The notes under the pieces were generated by a model, which worked only from the letters and a program-made list of their open reading frames with translations, did no database searches and had not been told where the DNA came from. 40,837 nt of DNA from Leptospirales bacterium (lineage in GTDB: Bacteria > Spirochaetota > Leptospiria > Leptospirales > Leptonemataceae), in contig JABABJ010000026.1 of the NCBI GenBank assembly GCA_014238275.1, positions 1 through 40,837 of the forward strand. Reading direction: 5' to 3'. This document shows positions 32,785-40,837 of the stretch, piece by piece. A program made the position numbers and the translations under genes. How positions within the stretch are numbered: position 1 is the stretch's first letter; each line of letters starts with the position of its first letter.

Positions 32785-34587
32785 ATGAAGGCAAATACAG
32801 AAATAAACGCACGAAAACCCAATTGGAACAGCAGGGTTGTCACAGAAGGAGACCAAAGAGCTCCCAATCGTGCCATGCTCAGGGCTGTTGGATTTAGTGA
32901 TAAAGACTTTGGACGCCCAATTGTTGGTATTTCCAACGCTCATAGCACGATTACTCCCTGTAATGCGGGTATTTCTGTCCTTGTAGACGCAGCTTCTGCT
33001 GGGCTACGGAACAAGGGGGGAATGCCTCAAAGTTTTGGAACCATTACCGTTTCAGATGGAATTTCCATGGGAACTGAGGGGATGAAATTTTCACTGGTAA
33101 GTCGAGAAACGATTGCAGATAGCATTGAGAATGTATGCAGAGCCCAAAGTATGGACGGAATCCTTGCGGTCGGGGGATGCGATAAAAACATGCCAGGAGC
33201 GATGATAGCTATCGCTAGATTGAATATTCCCTCTATTTTTGTCTATGGAGGAACTATTCATGCCGGAAAATTAAAAGGGCAGGATTTGAATGTTGTTTCC
33301 GTCTTTGAGGCTGTCGGCCAAAAAAGCAATGGACAGATTTCAGAACAAGAATTTCGAGAGATTGAACAAAATGCGTGCCCAGGAACGGGCAGCTGTGGAG
33401 GAATGTATACAGCAAATACAATGTCTTCTGCTTTTGAAGCATTAGGAATGAGCCTCCCTAACAGTTCTACAATGGCAAACCCCGATGCGGAAATAGCAGA
33501 AACAGCTCTCCTTGCAGGTGAGACCCTTATGGACCTTATATCCCAAGGGATCCGTGCACATGATATTATTACTCGCAAATCCATAGAAAACGCCATTAGA
33601 GTCACTGCTGCTGTAGGAGGTTCAACTAATGCAGTACTTCATCTTCTTGCAATTGCTCATTCTGCCAATATCCCTCTTAGCTTAGACGACTTTGAATCCA
33701 TTTTCTCCACAACTCCTCATATAGCAGATATGAAACCATCTGGTCATTACCTTGCTGTCGACCTCCATAAGGCTGGAGGAATCCCAAGTATCATGAAAAT
33801 TCTCATGGAAAATAAGCTCCTTCACGGAGACTGCCTAACAGTAACAGGAAAAACAGTTTCCGAAAACCTAGAAAGCATTCCCTCATTGGAGCCTTCTCGT
33901 CAGAATGTAATCCATCCATTTACTCAACCCTGCTACCAACGAGGACAAATCGTAGTCCTTCGAGGGAACCTCGCCCCTGGAGGAGCGGTAGCCAAAATCT
34001 CTGGAGTAAAAAAGCCAGCTATCACTGGTGAGGCAAAAATTTACGATTCAGAAGAAGAATGTATGAACGCCATTTTAGAGGATCAAATTCAGAAGGGTGA
34101 TATTGTTGTTATACGCTATGAGGGTCCTAAGGGGGGACCTGGCATGAGAGAGATGCTTTCACCCACAGCTGCTCTCATTGGTAGAGGCTTGGGAGAATCC
34201 GTTGGTCTCATCACAGACGGTCGTTTTTCTGGAGGAACTTATGGTATGGTGGTAGGTCATATCTCTCCAGAAGCTGCATCAGGGGGACCTATTGCCGTTC
34301 TTAGGAATGGAGACCTTGTCACAATTGATGCTTATTCTAAAGTACTCCAAGCCCATTTAACTATAGATGAAATTCTAGCTCGAACTAGAGAATGGAAGCC
34401 TCCTCCTCCTCTCTATACAAGAGGTGTGATGGCAAAATATGTCTCATTAGTAGGCTCTGCAGAGTTTGGTGCTATCACGGACGGAGAACACTCTCAGGAT
34501 CCAAAGGTTTTTTTCCAAAAAAATTGGTATAAAAATCTTCAGGGATATTCCAGCTCTGCCAACCTAAAACCAGAGGATTCAAGCTAA
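32785..34587 (+). CDS. ilvD: Dihydroxy-acid dehydratase
   Basis: A 600-aa Fe-S dehydratase of valine, isoleucine and pantothenate synthesis, converting 2,3-dihydroxy acids to 2-oxo acids in the cytosol. The cluster cysteines are at the expected spacing: Cys59 (TPCNAGI), Cys132 ([10 protein letters not shown]) and Cys204 ([16 protein letters not shown]), which suggests the 2Fe-2S class. Late blocks are [40 protein letters not shown] and the C-terminal [15 protein letters not shown]. It follows the MITE-like element, whose right part may contribute promoter sequence (inference). The B12 mutase starts about 27 nt after its stop. Confidence 0.97.
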   Translation: MKANTEINARKPNWNSRVVTEGDQRAPNRAMLRAVGFSDKDFGRPIVGISNAHSTITPCNAGISVLVDAASAGLRNKGGMPQSFGTITVSDGISMGTEGMKFSLVSRETIADSIENVCRAQSMDGILAVGGCDKNMPGAMIAIARLNIPSIFVYGGTIHAGKLKGQDLNVVSVFEAVGQKSNGQISEQEFREIEQNACPGTGSCGGMYTANTMSSAFEALGMSLPNSSTMANPDAEIAETALLAGETLMDLISQGIRAHDIITRKSIENAIRVTAAVGGSTNAVLHLLAIAHSANIPLSLDDFESIFSTTPHIADMKPSGHYLAVDLHKAGGIPSIMKILMENKLLHGDCLTVTGKTVSENLESIPSLEPSRQNVIHPFTQPCYQRGQIVVLRGNLAPGGAVAKISGVKKPAITGEAKIYDSEEECMNAILEDQIQKGDIVVIRYEGPKGGPGMREMLSPTAALIGRGLGESVGLITDGRFSGGTYGMVVGHISPEAASGGPIAVLRNGDLVTIDAYSKVLQAHLTIDEILARTREWKPPPPLYTRGVMAKYVSLVGSAEFGAITDGEHSQDPKVFFQKNWYKNLQGYSSSANLKPEDSS

Positions 34588-34614
34588 TCATAAAAACCTT
34601 GGCTGTATTTGAAT

Positions 34615-36678
34615 ATGTCTCAAGAAAGCTCCCCTCAGCCTGATGAATCGAAGCAAAAAAAGCATCTCCTTTATGATAAAGAGGATCAGGAAGCTCGTGA
34701 TCGTCCGTGGATTTTCCGAACCTATGCTGGTCATACAAGTGCAAAGGCTTCCAACCATCTTTATCGCTCAAACCTAAAGAAGGGACAAACTGGTCTTTCC
34801 ATCGCTTTTGACCTCCCAACTCAATGTGGTTACAGCTCGGATCATGATATAGCTCGTCCGGAAATCGGAAAGGTAGGGGTTCCTATCAACAGTTTGGACG
34901 ATTTTCACGTCCTTTTTGAACAAATCCCTATCGATCAAATGAATACCTCAATGACGATTAATGCGACATCAATGTGGCTATTTTCGCTCTATCTAGCTCT
35001 CGCACAAGAACGAGGAGTCGATATTTCCAAGCTACAGGGAACGACTCAAAATGACATCATCAAAGAATATTTGGCACGAGGAACTTATATTTTCCCTCCT
35101 GATTACAGCATGAGAATGATCGCTGAGATGTATGAATATTGCTTGGAAAAGGTCCCCAAATGGAATCCATCCAATATATGCTCCTATCATCTTCAAGAGG
35201 CTGGAGCCACTCCTACTCAAGAGCTTTCGTTTGCTCTTGCGACAGCGATTGGAATTCTTGATCTAATTCAAGAAAGAGACAAGATCCACGGAGAGGAATT
35301 TGAAAAAGTAGTTGGTCGTATCAGTTTTTTCGTCAATTCAGGTATACGTTTCATCGAAGAGCTTTGCAAGATGAGAGCCTTTACTGAGCTTTGGAGTGAA
35401 ATTGCAAGCTCTCGCTATCATGTAAAGAATGAGAGATATAAGAGATTTCGCTATGGGGTGCAGGTAAACTCGCTTTGCTTAACGAAATCTCAGCCTGAAA
35501 ATAATGCTTGGCGCATTCTGATTGAAACATTGGGTGTCACTCTAAGTCGCAAGGCAAGGTGCAGAGCCCTTCAACTCCCAGCATGGAACGAAGCCCTTTC
35601 TCTTCCAAGACCGTGGGATCAACAATGGGCTTTGAGGCTACAGCAGATTCTCGCCTACGAAACTGATCTTTTAGAATACCCTGATCTCTTCGATGAAAAC
35701 CCTGTGATCCTATCCAAAGTGGAGGAACTAAAATCACAGGCAAAAAAAGAGATAGAATCTGTTTTGTCAATAGGAGGGGTTAGGGTAGCTATTGAATCTG
35801 GACGCTTCAAAACAGCCTTGGTTTCCTCTATGTCTGAAAGAGTAAGTAGGATCAGCTCAGGAGAGCAAACCGTGGTAGGACTTAACCGCTGGACAGAAGG
35901 GATCCCTTCCCCTCTCCTCTCAGGAGAAGATGGAGGTGTATTCACAGTAGATCCAAAAGAAGCCGAAGAGACCCTTCAAAATCTTGAAAAGACACTTGCA
36001 AAAAGAGATAAAACTCGCGTCAAAGAGAGTCTGGCTCGTCTCAAAGAAGCTGCTTCCAAATCGACAGGAAAGATGATAGAAGCCTCTATAGAGTGTGCTC
36101 TTGCTCGAGTCACAACAGGTGAGTGGTCAGATGCCCTCAGGGAAGTATTTGGAGAATATCAGCCAGCTACTGGTATTGAAGGGCAAAAACTTCATATCCA
36201 TGAAGAAGAGATCAGCCCCCTCCGTCAAAGGATAGACGTATTTTCCTCTCAAACTGGACGAAGACCTCGAATGGTCGTTGGGAAGCCAGGGTTGGATGGT
36301 CACTCCAATGGGGCTGAAATCATTGCTGTAAGTGCCCGCCATGTTGGATTTGATGTCATTTATTCAGGAATCCGTCTTAGTCCTCAGCAAATCGTCCAAA
36401 GTGCGATAGAAGAAAGTGCTGATATCGTAGGAATATCCGTCTTAAGCGGCTCTCATTTAGACATGGCATCTTATATCATGGATCTTCTACGGAAGGCAGG
36501 GGCATTGAATCATATACCTGTGATTATGGGAGGAATGATTCCGGAATCTGACTTTCAGGCACTCAAAGACACAGGGATTCACTCGATCTTTACCCCTTCC
36601 GACTATAGCCTTGTCAATATCATGGAACGAATCATGGATATAGTCGAAGAGTTTAGGAACAAGCAAGAAAGGCTTTAA
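34615..36678 (+). CDS. B12-dependent acyl-CoA mutase, ethylmalonyl-CoA mutase (MeaA) type
   Basis: I place the start at ATG 34615 (MSQESSPQ); a TTG at 34609 is possible. There are 687 aa in a single chain with the substrate barrel first: RPWIFRTYAGHTSAKASN, GLSIAFDLPTQCGY, NTSMTINATSMWL, KLQGTTQNDIIKEYLARGTY and NICSYHLQEAGATPTQE. The cobalamin domain follows, with VVGKPGLDGHSNGAE (His563 as lower axial ligand in DxHxxG). The barrel sequence and length resemble MeaA/Ecm of the ethylmalonyl-CoA pathway more than the heterodimeric methylmalonyl-CoA mutase. No MeaB chaperone, crotonyl-CoA reductase or epimerase is in the window. It is co-directional with ilvD. Ethylmalonyl-CoA versus methylmalonyl-CoA specificity is inference. 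Confidence 0.85.
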   Translation: MSQESSPQPDESKQKKHLLYDKEDQEARDRPWIFRTYAGHTSAKASNHLYRSNLKKGQTGLSIAFDLPTQCGYSSDHDIARPEIGKVGVPINSLDDFHVLFEQIPIDQMNTSMTINATSMWLFSLYLALAQERGVDISKLQGTTQNDIIKEYLARGTYIFPPDYSMRMIAEMYEYCLEKVPKWNPSNICSYHLQEAGATPTQELSFALATAIGILDLIQERDKIHGEEFEKVVGRISFFVNSGIRFIEELCKMRAFTELWSEIASSRYHVKNERYKRFRYGVQVNSLCLTKSQPENNAWRILIETLGVTLSRKARCRALQLPAWNEALSLPRPWDQQWALRLQQILAYETDLLEYPDLFDENPVILSKVEELKSQAKKEIESVLSIGGVRVAIESGRFKTALVSSMSERVSRISSGEQTVVGLNRWTEGIPSPLLSGEDGGVFTVDPKEAEETLQNLEKTLAKRDKTRVKESLARLKEAASKSTGKMIEASIECALARVTTGEWSDALREVFGEYQPATGIEGQKLHIHEEEISPLRQRIDVFSSQTGRRPRMVVGKPGLDGHSNGAEIIAVSARHVGFDVIYSGIRLSPQQIVQSAIEESADIVGISVLSGSHLDMASYIMDLLRKAGALNHIPVIMGGMIPESDFQALKDTGIHSIFTPSDYSLVNIMERIMDIVEEFRNKQERL

Positions 36679-36793
36679 GCACTCAAGCTAGTGTTCCTAC
36701 ATTTATCTAAATAATAGTCAAAAAAAATTCAATTTATATAAGGACAGCTTTTGAGCTTGACAAATTTTATCCTCTTTATAGCGTAGTTGTAAA

Positions 36794-37501
36794 ATGAGGT
36801 ACTTTATCTACATTACTCCAGCCTTAGTTATTTCTCTCTTTTTCTATTGCGGGAGACCCAATCAAAGAAAGCCAAAAAATCATGAATCTTCCTATAGTAC
36901 CATAAAAAAACAGAAAGAGTCTGTCTCAAAAGAAAACAGAAAAACAGCTATTTTCTCAGGAGGATGCTTTTGGTGCGTGGAGGCTGATTTTGAAAAGCAT
37001 CCAGCAGTCATCGAAGCAATTTCAGGATATACTGCAGGCAAAACGAAGAATCCCAATTATGAGGACTACATAGAGAAAGGACATCGTGAAGCAGTAAGGG
37101 TAATCTATAATTCTTCAATGATCAGCTTTGAAGAACTTGTGGAATATCTAATATGGTTTAGTGATCCTACCGACGATGAAGGCTCTTTTGTTGACAGAGG
37201 GTTTGCCTATAGTCCAGCTGTGTACTACAAGAATAAAAAAGAACGATTAGCCGCCATATACGTGCTTTCTAAAATTGCTCGGAAGGGTTATTTCCCTAAA
37301 CCACTTGTAATCGCTTTGGAGAAACGATCCACTTTCTATCCTGCTGAAGAGTACCACCAAAACTATGCGAAAAAAAATCCACGGGCATATAATAACTATC
37401 GAAGAAACTCAGGCCGTGATCAATATGTTGAGAGATACTGGACTCATCAGACTCCTCAAAAATATCCTCCTACGGAATATCCTCCTAAAAAATCTCGTTA
37501 G
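36794..37501 (+). CDS. msrA: Peptide methionine-S-sulfoxide reductase MsrA, predicted lipoprotein
   Basis: A 235-aa protein with an N-terminal hydrophobic segment ending FFYCG (Cys19, lipobox-like). About 30 polar residues follow, then the MsrA domain: SGGCFWCVEADF with catalytic Cys58 and Cys61, ISGYTAGKTKNPNYEDY and GHREAVRVIY. FVDRGFAYSPAVYY and YPAEEYHQNY close the domain. The enzyme reduces Met-S-sulfoxide in proteins. The signal suggests an envelope location, so it would repair periplasmic or surface proteins and need an exported reductant. The C-terminus is extended by a Pro/Lys tail (PPTEYPPKKSR) encoded by a short repeated ATATCCTCCTA. It converges with queC. Confidence 0.92.
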   Translation: MRYFIYITPALVISLFFYCGRPNQRKPKNHESSYSTIKKQKESVSKENRKTAIFSGGCFWCVEADFEKHPAVIEAISGYTAGKTKNPNYEDYIEKGHREAVRVIYNSSMISFEELVEYLIWFSDPTDDEGSFVDRGFAYSPAVYYKNKKERLAAIYVLSKIARKGYFPKPLVIALEKRSTFYPAEEYHQNYAKKNPRAYNNYRRNSGRDQYVERYWTHQTPQKYPPTEYPPKKSR

Positions 37502-37517
37502 TTCATCTTCTCTCCTC

Positions 37518-38201
37518 TTAAGAGGCTGGTTTAACAAGAGGATCGCCAAGTTCAGCCTCTTGAAATCCTTGAGCTCGTATATGACAGCTCTCACAAAGAC
37601 CACATGGCTGCCCATCCTCATTTGGATTATAACAGCTACTGGTAAGAGAGTAATTGGTTCCTAATCCTTTGCCCTTTTGGATGATTTCTTTCTTGGTCAA
37701 ATGGATGAGAGGGGTATGAATTTGTACCGCTCTTCCATGAATTCCACTTTTCATTCCTAGCTCTGCCATCCTTTGAAAAGATTCAATAAATTCCGGCCGA
37801 CAGTCAGGGTAGCCTGAGTAATCAATAGAATTTACTCCAAGAAATATATCTTGAATCCCGTTAGACTCTGCAAAAGCAAGAGCATAGGATAAAAAAAGTA
37901 TATTTCTTGCAGGCACATAGGTGATAGGAATCTCTTTGAGAGAGGATCTTTGCTGAGGTATTTCTATTTCCGTATTTACAAGAGCTGTTCCTTGAAAGAC
38001 TTTCGAATCTATCTGGATCACAGTATGCTTGCATTCAAGAAGAGCTGATATTTGCCGAGCTCTTTTCAATTCGATTTTATGTCTTTGTGAATAGTCAAAC
38101 GAAATGGTATCAACTACCCTCCCTTGTGCAAGAGCAACACTCAAAACTACAGAAGAATCTAATCCCCCACTCAAGAGGACTATCGCTCTTTTTCGATTCA
38201 T
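37518..38201 (-). CDS. queC: 7-cyano-7-deazaguanine synthase
   Basis: A 227-aa ATP-dependent enzyme making preQ0 from 7-carboxy-7-deazaguanine and ammonia. The PP-loop VLLSGGLDSSVVL lies at residues 7-19. The family block FLGVNSIDYSGYPDCRPEFI is present, and the zinc-binding cysteines SSCYNP...CGLCESCHIR are at the end. Its ATG overlaps the queD stop (ATGA, 38201-38198) with GAGGAG upstream, so it is translationally coupled. It is the last gene of queE-queD-queC. Confidence 0.96.
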   Translation of the reverse strand: MNRKRAIVLLSGGLDSSVVLSVALAQGRVVDTISFDYSQRHKIELKRARQISALLECKHTVIQIDSKVFQGTALVNTEIEIPQQRSSLKEIPITYVPARNILFLSYALAFAESNGIQDIFLGVNSIDYSGYPDCRPEFIESFQRMAELGMKSGIHGRAVQIHTPLIHLTKKEIIQKGKGLGTNYSLTSSCYNPNEDGQPCGLCESCHIRAQGFQEAELGDPLVKPAS

Positions 38202-38629
38202 TTATCTCCTCGATAAACACAGCGAGATGTACAGGTCTCAAAGACGGTAATTTGTTTTAACTCAGGAAGATCTCCTTTGACTTGCTCCCAAAGCCATACA
38301 GCAAGATTTTCGCTAGTAGGATTTTCCAATCCAAAGACATCGTTTAGATAGTAATGATCCAAATGCTGGAAGATAATTGGTTCTACTACTTTCTGTATAT
38401 CCGCAAAGTCTCTTATCCATCCTGTCTCAGAAGAAATGTTACCTCCCAAGCATACCTCAAAACGAAAAGAGTGCCCATGAAGCCTTCTGCATTTATGATC
38501 TATGGCTACTTTGGGAAGAAGATGAGCTGCTTCAAAGCGAAATTCTTTGGCAATTTCAACATAACGCCCCTGTTCTTCTATAATATTGCCTTGAGAAGAG
38601 CTATCCTTTTGATATTGCAAAGATTTCAT
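38198..38629 (-). CDS. queD: 6-carboxy-5,6,7,8-tetrahydropterin synthase
   Basis: A 143-aa member of the PTPS/QueD family, acting on dihydroneopterin triphosphate. Zinc-binding histidines are in FEAAHLL and RLHGHSF, and the catalytic Cys is in DHKCRRLHGHS. The family's Asp/His block (FADIQKVVEPIIFQHLDHYYLND) and PTSENLAVWLW follow. AGGA precedes the ATG. The short N-terminal extension (about 25 residues, Gln/Ser-rich) is not conserved. It is the middle gene of the que operon, 16 nt after queE. Confidence 0.95.
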   Translation of the reverse strand: MKSLQYQKDSSSQGNIIEEQGRYVEIAKEFRFEAAHLLPKVAIDHKCRRLHGHSFRFEVCLGGNISSETGWIRDFADIQKVVEPIIFQHLDHYYLNDVFGLENPTSENLAVWLWEQVKGDLPELKQITVFETCTSRCVYRGDK

Positions 38630-38645
38630 TTCCTGTTTACTTTCC

Positions 38646-39353
38646 TTATACCCCTTGTGCTGATTCTCCCCAAATGATCTTATGAAGCTGGGTTTGCAAC
38701 CTTACAGGAGCTTTTTCTTTTAGTATCCATTCTGCCAGTTTTTTAAGCTCGATTTCCCCCCAAACAGGAGAAAAAACAAGAGAACATATTTGATCCAGAT
38801 GATGAGTCTGGATCAAAGAGAGGGAGAACTCAAAATCCCGCCGATCTCGGATTACAAACTTGATCTCATCATTTTGCTTGAGATAGGAAAAATTTCTCTG
38901 AAAATCATGCTTCTCTTCGCCTGATCCTGGAAGTTTGATATCCATAACAATATGGATATCTTTCGGTATCCCCTCTAAAAGATGGTGTCCTCCTGTTTCT
39001 AGGATAATTTTTTTATGGAAAGGAGCTTGAGTAAGAATCTCCATGATTTTTAGAATGGTTTTTCTTTGTATAAGTGGCTCTCCTCCTGTAATTTGTACAA
39101 GAGATATTTCATCGGGGATTTGAGACAAAAGCTCTTCCAAAGAGATATTCTTCCCCTTACCAAGTGCATGAGGAGTGTCGCACCACGTGCATCGTATGTC
39201 ACAAACAGAAGTTCGGATAAAAAAGCAGGGAAGACCGCTATGAGCTCCTTCTCCTTGTATTGACGTATAGATTTCGCTGTAATGGAGCAATGTTTTTTTG
39301 AGAAGGTCATCTTGATCGGTAAGCGTCTGCTCGCACTTTCCTGTTCTTTTCAT
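38646..39353 (-). CDS. queE: 7-carboxy-7-deazaguanine synthase (radical SAM)
   Basis: The start is taken at ATG 39353 (MKRTGKCEQ); a TTG at 39371 is less likely. There are 235 aa. The SAM-radical cluster motif is CX3CX2C: Cys51, Cys55 and Cys58 in SVCDIRCTWCDTPH. SIQGEGAHSGLPCFFIR and VQITGGEPLIQ are the QueE-typical substrate and SAM blocks. It performs the ring contraction from carboxytetrahydropterin to 7-carboxy-7-deazaguanine. It is the first gene of queE-D-C. Only about 60 nt separate it from flgE upstream, too little for a clear preQ1 riboswitch, and none was seen. The operon stops at preQ0; queF and tgt are not in the window. Confidence 0.95.
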   Translation of the reverse strand: MKRTGKCEQTLTDQDDLLKKTLLHYSEIYTSIQGEGAHSGLPCFFIRTSVCDIRCTWCDTPHALGKGKNISLEELLSQIPDEISLVQITGGEPLIQRKTILKIMEILTQAPFHKKIILETGGHHLLEGIPKDIHIVMDIKLPGSGEEKHDFQRNFSYLKQNDEIKFVIRDRRDFEFSLSLIQTHHLDQICSLVFSPVWGEIELKKLAEWILKEKAPVRLQTQLHKIIWGESAQGV

Positions 39354-39431
39354 ACTGTTAGTTAGATCCAATCACCAGACTATATGAGTTCAGTATATGG
39401 ATTCAGAAAAGGCTAGATTTCTTAGAGAAAA

Positions 39432-40823
39432 CTATCGTTTGAGGGTTAAAAGCTCTTGAAGCATTTGATCGCTTGTGGTAATAGTCCTAGAATTAGCTTG
39501 AAATCCTCTCTGAGTAACAATCATATTCGTAAACTCTTCTGCAAGATCGACATTTGACATTTCCAGAAGCCCTGCATTGATCTGACCTCGACCTCCACTT
39601 CCAGCCTCTCCTATATTAGGTAGACCAGAGTTTTGCGAAAAACTATACTTCGTCTCTCCTTCTTTGGTAAGTCCGCCTGGATTAGCAAAAACAGCCATCC
39701 CTACGCGTGCTAAGGGTTCCTTCACTCCATTGGAAAAAGTACCAACGACTGTTCCACTATTATCTATTGCGAAGGTCTCTAAGTAACCCATTCCATAGCC
39801 ATCTTGATCCTTAGCTCGAGTAGTAAAAGGAGATGCAAATTGAGTAATTCCACTAATTGTTCCAGCTTCTCCTAAATTGAGTGCTACAGTTTGAACCTCA
39901 GGATTCCCAGCAATTCGGAAATTGAGTTGAACGGAGAGACTGCCACTATTCGATACATCAATCCCATCAGATATAGAACTCAAACGCCCGTTTGCGGAAA
40001 ATCCAAGCTCGAAAGTATTATTTCCCCCTTGGGCAGTATCCTGCCCTCCAGGACCAATCACATTGACTGTTAGGTTATCTGCATCTTCTATACTTGTTCT
40101 TGCTCTCCATAGATTATTTCCAACCTTATAAAATTCAAGCCTAAGCTCTCTCTCATTTCCTTGTGGATCATAGACATTGATTGTACTGATGTGTCCTCTT
40201 CTTTCTTTCAGATCACCCGTGAGATAGTTTTGAAGTTGCTCTTCTGTAAGATCAGGAGGAACTTGTTCTACTGTTTGATTCAAATTGGACTGATAAGTAA
40301 CTGTTGTTGTTGCTTTTGCCGACTGCTTATCATAAATTGGTATATGTATATCTTCCAAACTTCCACTACTGTTTATGGAACGATTCCCTTGTGCATTGAC
40401 TCTTGAATTCCAGCCTTGAACCCTAAGTCCCGTACCGGGATGAACATAATAGCCTGCCTGATCTAGGCTAAAAAAGCCCGCCCTTGTATAGTATTCTTTT
40501 TGTCCTTGGCGAATAACGAAAAATCCATCTCCAGATACGGCAAGATCTGTATTCTTTCCTGTAGTTTGGAGACTTCCCTGTGTCATGATTTTATCGATAG
40601 CTGCAATTGTCATTCCTAAACCAATCTGCTTTGGATTGGTTCCTCCCAATTCATCACGAGGTGCTGACGCATCCGAAACTGTCTGACTTAACATATCCAT
40701 AAATGTTACTCTTTCTCTCTTATAACCGTGGGTGTTTACATTAGATACGTTATGTCCAATGACATCCATACGGGTTTGATGGTTTTTTAGACCAGATACA
40801 CCAGACCATAGTGAACGCATCAT
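39432..40823 (-). CDS. flgE: Flagellar hook protein FlgE
   Basis: A 463-aa axial protein. The N-terminal motif [20 protein letters not shown] / [15 protein letters not shown] and the C-terminal [37 protein letters not shown] are the paired helices of the hook subunit. The D1 region contains [14 protein letters not shown] and [26 protein letters not shown] ribosome-binding site precedes the ATG at 40823, near the window edge. The central domain (about 170-360) is Ser/Thr/Asn-rich. The protein has no cysteine, which matters for the spirochaete lysinoalanine hook cross-link. It lies 20 kb from the other flagellar genes in the window. Upstream partners such as flgD would lie beyond the edge. Confidence 0.95.
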   Translation of the reverse strand: MMRSLWSGVSGLKNHQTRMDVIGHNVSNVNTHGYKRERVTFMDMLSQTVSDASAPRDELGGTNPKQIGLGMTIAAIDKIMTQGSLQTTGKNTDLAVSGDGFFVIRQGQKEYYTRAGFFSLDQAGYYVHPGTGLRVQGWNSRVNAQGNRSINSSGSLEDIHIPIYDKQSAKATTTVTYQSNLNQTVEQVPPDLTEEQLQNYLTGDLKERRGHISTINVYDPQGNERELRLEFYKVGNNLWRARTSIEDADNLTVNVIGPGGQDTAQGGNNTFELGFSANGRLSSISDGIDVSNSGSLSVQLNFRIAGNPEVQTVALNLGEAGTISGITQFASPFTTRAKDQDGYGMGYLETFAIDNSGTVVGTFSNGVKEPLARVGMAVFANPGGLTKEGETKYSFSQNSGLPNIGEAGSGGRGQINAGLLEMSNVDLAEEFTNMIVTQRGFQANSRTITTSDQMLQELLTLKR

Positions 40824-40837
40824 AATCTTTTTTCCTC

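Noticed and set aside
39354-39431. preQ1 riboswitch before queE
   Set aside because: The spacer to flgE is about 60-80 nt and shows no recognisable aptamer core or following expression platform.

Overview
The window is an AT-rich bacterial chromosome segment, most likely from a spirochaete of the order Leptospirales. The evidence is the flagellar block flgG-flgA-flgH-flgI-flgJ plus a separate flgE, KDO (LPS) synthesis by KdsA, lipoprotein-type exported proteins, and an otherwise housekeeping gene set. Assignment to a genus is inference. No plasmid, phage or CRISPR structure is visible. The only mobile DNA is one decayed IS30-like element and one 151-bp relative of it.

Layout. 1-2513: two tandem paralogues of a secreted endonuclease/exonuclease/phosphatase (EEP) protein, the first cut by the window edge. 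2599-8726: lepA (-), a secreted LPP20-like protein (+), pyrG-kdsA (+), efp (-). 8950-13550: an SpsF-type nucleotidyltransferase (-), a DCC thiol oxidoreductase (+), then a minus-strand set holding an N-acetylglutamate synthase split in two frames at an 11-A tract, a LolA-like exported protein, a CBS protein and an MGAT-like acyltransferase. 13767-15583: bacterioferritin and an orphan DNA methyltransferase. 15790-20223: the flagellar rod/ring operon, in which flgH carries two in-frame coding tandem repeats. 20236-23564: pyrC with a PyrK-like flavoprotein (-), an SDR (+) and a stand-alone response regulator (-). 23814-23977: tRNA-Thr and tRNA-Tyr. 24069-26396: a GH31 homologue that has lost both catalytic aspartates. 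26397-27046: AT-rich repeats and the IS30-like remnant, whose right end now supplies the last 20 codons of uvrA. 26985-32503: uvrA (-), a divergent EAL protein (+) and a BASS-family transporter (-). 32560-32710: the 151-bp element with 12-bp perfect inverted ends. 32785-37501: ilvD, an ethylmalonyl-CoA mutase-type B12 enzyme and a lipoprotein MsrA. 37518-39353: queE-queD-queC for preQ0 synthesis. 39432-40823: flgE.

How the genes fit together. FlgG/A/H/I/J build the rod and ring parts of the flagellum and FlgE the hook. QueE/D/C are consecutive steps towards 7-cyano-7-deazaguanine. PyrC with the adjacent FNR-like protein, and PyrG, belong to pyrimidine synthesis. KdsA feeds lipid A-core assembly. 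IlvD serves branched-chain amino acid synthesis.

No complete novel defence or mobile system is present. The strongest unusual signals are the repeat-built N-terminal extension of FlgH, the catalytically empty GH31 protein, the poly-A frameshift in the NAGS gene, and the capture of an IS end by uvrA.
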